Source: Pedobacter psychrotolerans
GTDB lineage: Bacteria > Bacteroidota > Bacteroidia > Sphingobacteriales > Sphingobacteriaceae
Reading direction: 5' to 3'
Assembly: GCF_004340665.1 (NCBI RefSeq)
Contig: NZ_SLWO01000001.1
Coordinates: forward strand, 808,450-872,449
DNA length: 64,000 nt
Part shown: in pieces, positions 62,895-64,000 of the stretch
Position numbering within the stretch: position 1 is the stretch's first letter
Layout: each line of letters opens with the position of its first letter
Program-made: the position numbers and the translations under genes
The notes under the pieces: generated by a model
Database searches by the model: none
The model's input: the letters and a program-made list of their open reading frames with translations, nothing else
Told to the model about the DNA's origin: nothing

Positions 62895-63857
62895 ATGGAT
62901 GATTACCGTTTAAATATTTTAAAAAAATCGAGCACCGAAATCAACCGTTTACAGTTGCTTTCGGTGTTTTTTGATGAAGAGATTATTTATAAAATTTATT
63001 TACGGAGCCAGGTTATTCACCAGTTATTTGCCAATAATGAAGAACTGGAAATTGATAAGCTTGATCTTTTCCATGTTCAGTTTACCGAAAGTGTAATTGC
63101 GCTACTGCGGAAAATAAAAAAGAGCAACGAAAAAAATGTGAGTCTGATTTATGATGAGATTGATCTTAATGAAGAACTCATTGGTAGAATATCTGGTTCG
63201 GTAGTTAATCAGCAAAATTACCGTCTTGACCAACAAAAGCAGTCTTTAAAAGTTAATCAATCTTTAAGGCGGCTATTTGCCGTGTTATCCGATCTCAGTA
63301 CTGACTTTCCTTTCTCCAGAAACATTAATGTATTTAGCTCAAAGTATGCCAATGATTTTTATTTTGATGTAACTCCAGATCAACTTTCTCAATTGATTGA
63401 TTTTAGTACGAAGCGAGTGTACACCAATATCAATGCGATTATTGAAAGGAAATTGATGGGGCTGTTGTGTAAATATGATTTCCGTACGGCTTTTTCATTC
63501 GGTTTAAAATCTGGTGAATTGGTAATAGAGGTATATCGTTTTTTAGATCTCGACAGGTATTTCTTATTTTTTCCCAGCAGAAATCTGTTTTTATTTTGTG
63601 ATTTAAGCCTTCTAAATGGGATAGAAAAAGATAATAACCTTTCAGAGAAAGAGCGTATTATTCAAGAGCTGGAATATAAAAACGATAAGCTTAAAAGTAA
63701 TGCGGCCGTATTGAAGGTAGCGATCCCGGCAGAGATAAATGCATTGCTCGAAGATAGCTACCTTAAAATTTCAGATATTAATTTCCTGAATCACCTCAAC
63801 AATTTCGATGTGCAATCGAATATCTTAAAGGCCATGTTGAAAACGGATTTGTTTTAG
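62895..63857 (+). CDS. Unrecognised 320-aa protein ending the Ter operon
   Basis: A soluble helical 320-residue protein starting 8 nt after telA, so it belongs to the Ter operon. It has two helical N-terminal halves (about 1-110), a central part with NVSLIYDEIDLNEELIGRIS, a mixed part (about 145-235) with VYRFLDLDRYFLFFPSRNLF, and a C-terminal coiled coil (about 240-270). No catalytic motif was found. It may be a partner for TelA or the TerD proteins. The operon ends here; repeat DNA follows. Confidence 0.75.
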   Translation: MDDYRLNILKKSSTEINRLQLLSVFFDEEIIYKIYLRSQVIHQLFANNEELEIDKLDLFHVQFTESVIALLRKIKKSNEKNVSLIYDEIDLNEELIGRISGSVVNQQNYRLDQQKQSLKVNQSLRRLFAVLSDLSTDFPFSRNINVFSSKYANDFYFDVTPDQLSQLIDFSTKRVYTNINAIIERKLMGLLCKYDFRTAFSFGLKSGELVIEVYRFLDLDRYFLFFPSRNLFLFCDLSLLNGIEKDNNLSEKERIIQELEYKNDKLKSNAAVLKVAIPAEINALLEDSYLKISDINFLNHLNNFDVQSNILKAMLKTDLF

Positions 63858-63869
63858 GCTGGGTTGAAG

Positions 63870-64000
63870 AATCCATTCGAAGATTCGTCCTCCTGAACTT
63901 GTTTCAGGATCTTATTAAGATAGTTGCTGAACTAAATTCAGCATGACGATTGGGTTGAGGATTTTACTCAAAAAGACCGTCATTGCGAAGCAAATTCTTC
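63870..64000. repeat. Interspersed intergenic repeat (copy 2, inverted)
   Basis: This is the reverse complement of the 5.2-5.3 kb copy: on the minus strand it reads GCTTCGCAATGACGGTCTTT, CCTCAACCCA, CGTCATGCTGAATTT, AGTTCAGCA and CCTGAAACAAGTTCAGGA. It is cut off by the window end. Confidence 0.75.

Noticed and set aside
1-64000. CRISPR array, rRNA operon, replication origin
   Set aside because: No regularly spaced direct repeats with spacers, no rRNA-like sequence and no DnaA-box cluster were found.

Overview
The window is a low-GC (estimated by eye, high 30s %) Bacteroidota chromosome segment, most likely Sphingobacteriaceae and probably Pedobacter or a close relative. The evidence is protein-level: DUF3822 beside rsmD, DUF2851, CvfB-type S1 protein, FtsK followed by a LolA-like carrier, Rho with a long N-terminal insert, and a YozG-like HTH after DUF2975. 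It is also promoter-level: TAnnTTTG -7 boxes recur and Shine-Dalgarno sequences are weak or absent. Genus is an inference; no rRNA is present.

Layout. 1-7.3 kb is housekeeping: clpB, pyrE divergent from a NUDIX gene with overlapping start codons, coaD, rsmD and DUF3822. 7.5-16.6 kb carries a DACNV/DAC-domain protein (possible nucleotide cyclase), a RecD/Dda-like helicase behind a structured leader, a short chemoreceptor-like protein, a CvfB-like protein, a scramblase-like protein and a heterodimeric ABC exporter. 16.7-34.4 kb has sppA, folK, an Hpt protein, pssA, rho, pyrF, an EamA transporter, a toxin-antitoxin-like pair, DUF2851, PspC, an ankyrin protein, ftsK, a LolA-like protein, a family-9 pectate-lyase-like lipoprotein and a PhnP-like metallo-hydrolase.

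34.4-44.4 kb is accessory. It starts at a tRNA-Leu(GAG) followed by a frameshifted gene and an orphan 451-aa protein. Then come hicBA, an XRE regulator with four TTGTGGCA/TGCCACAA sites upstream, REP-like inverted repeats, a DUF6055 metalloprotease-like lipoprotein, IS21-like end repeats, an AraC pseudogene, and a decayed contractile injection system (sheath, tube, a 24-codon stump of a second tube gene, and only the C-terminal part of the tape-measure-like protein).

44.6-58 kb holds a second MBL hydrolase, a carboxylesterase, a RibD-type reductase, a GNAT, an RND efflux operon and small membrane or periplasmic proteins, including a 36-aa membrane protein on the minus strand at 55282-55392. 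58.1-63.9 kb is a tellurite-resistance (Ter) stress cluster: TerC, a HAD-like protein lacking the second motif-I aspartate, a phosphoribosyltransferase, two TerD proteins, TelA and an unrecognised 320-aa protein.

Themes worth following: (i) six genes have a -7 box ending only 4-5 nt before the ATG, which predicts leaderless mRNAs; (ii) three families of interspersed inverted repeats lie in intergenic gaps; (iii) several candidate small RNAs or structured leaders. All family assignments are from reading motifs, with no database search.
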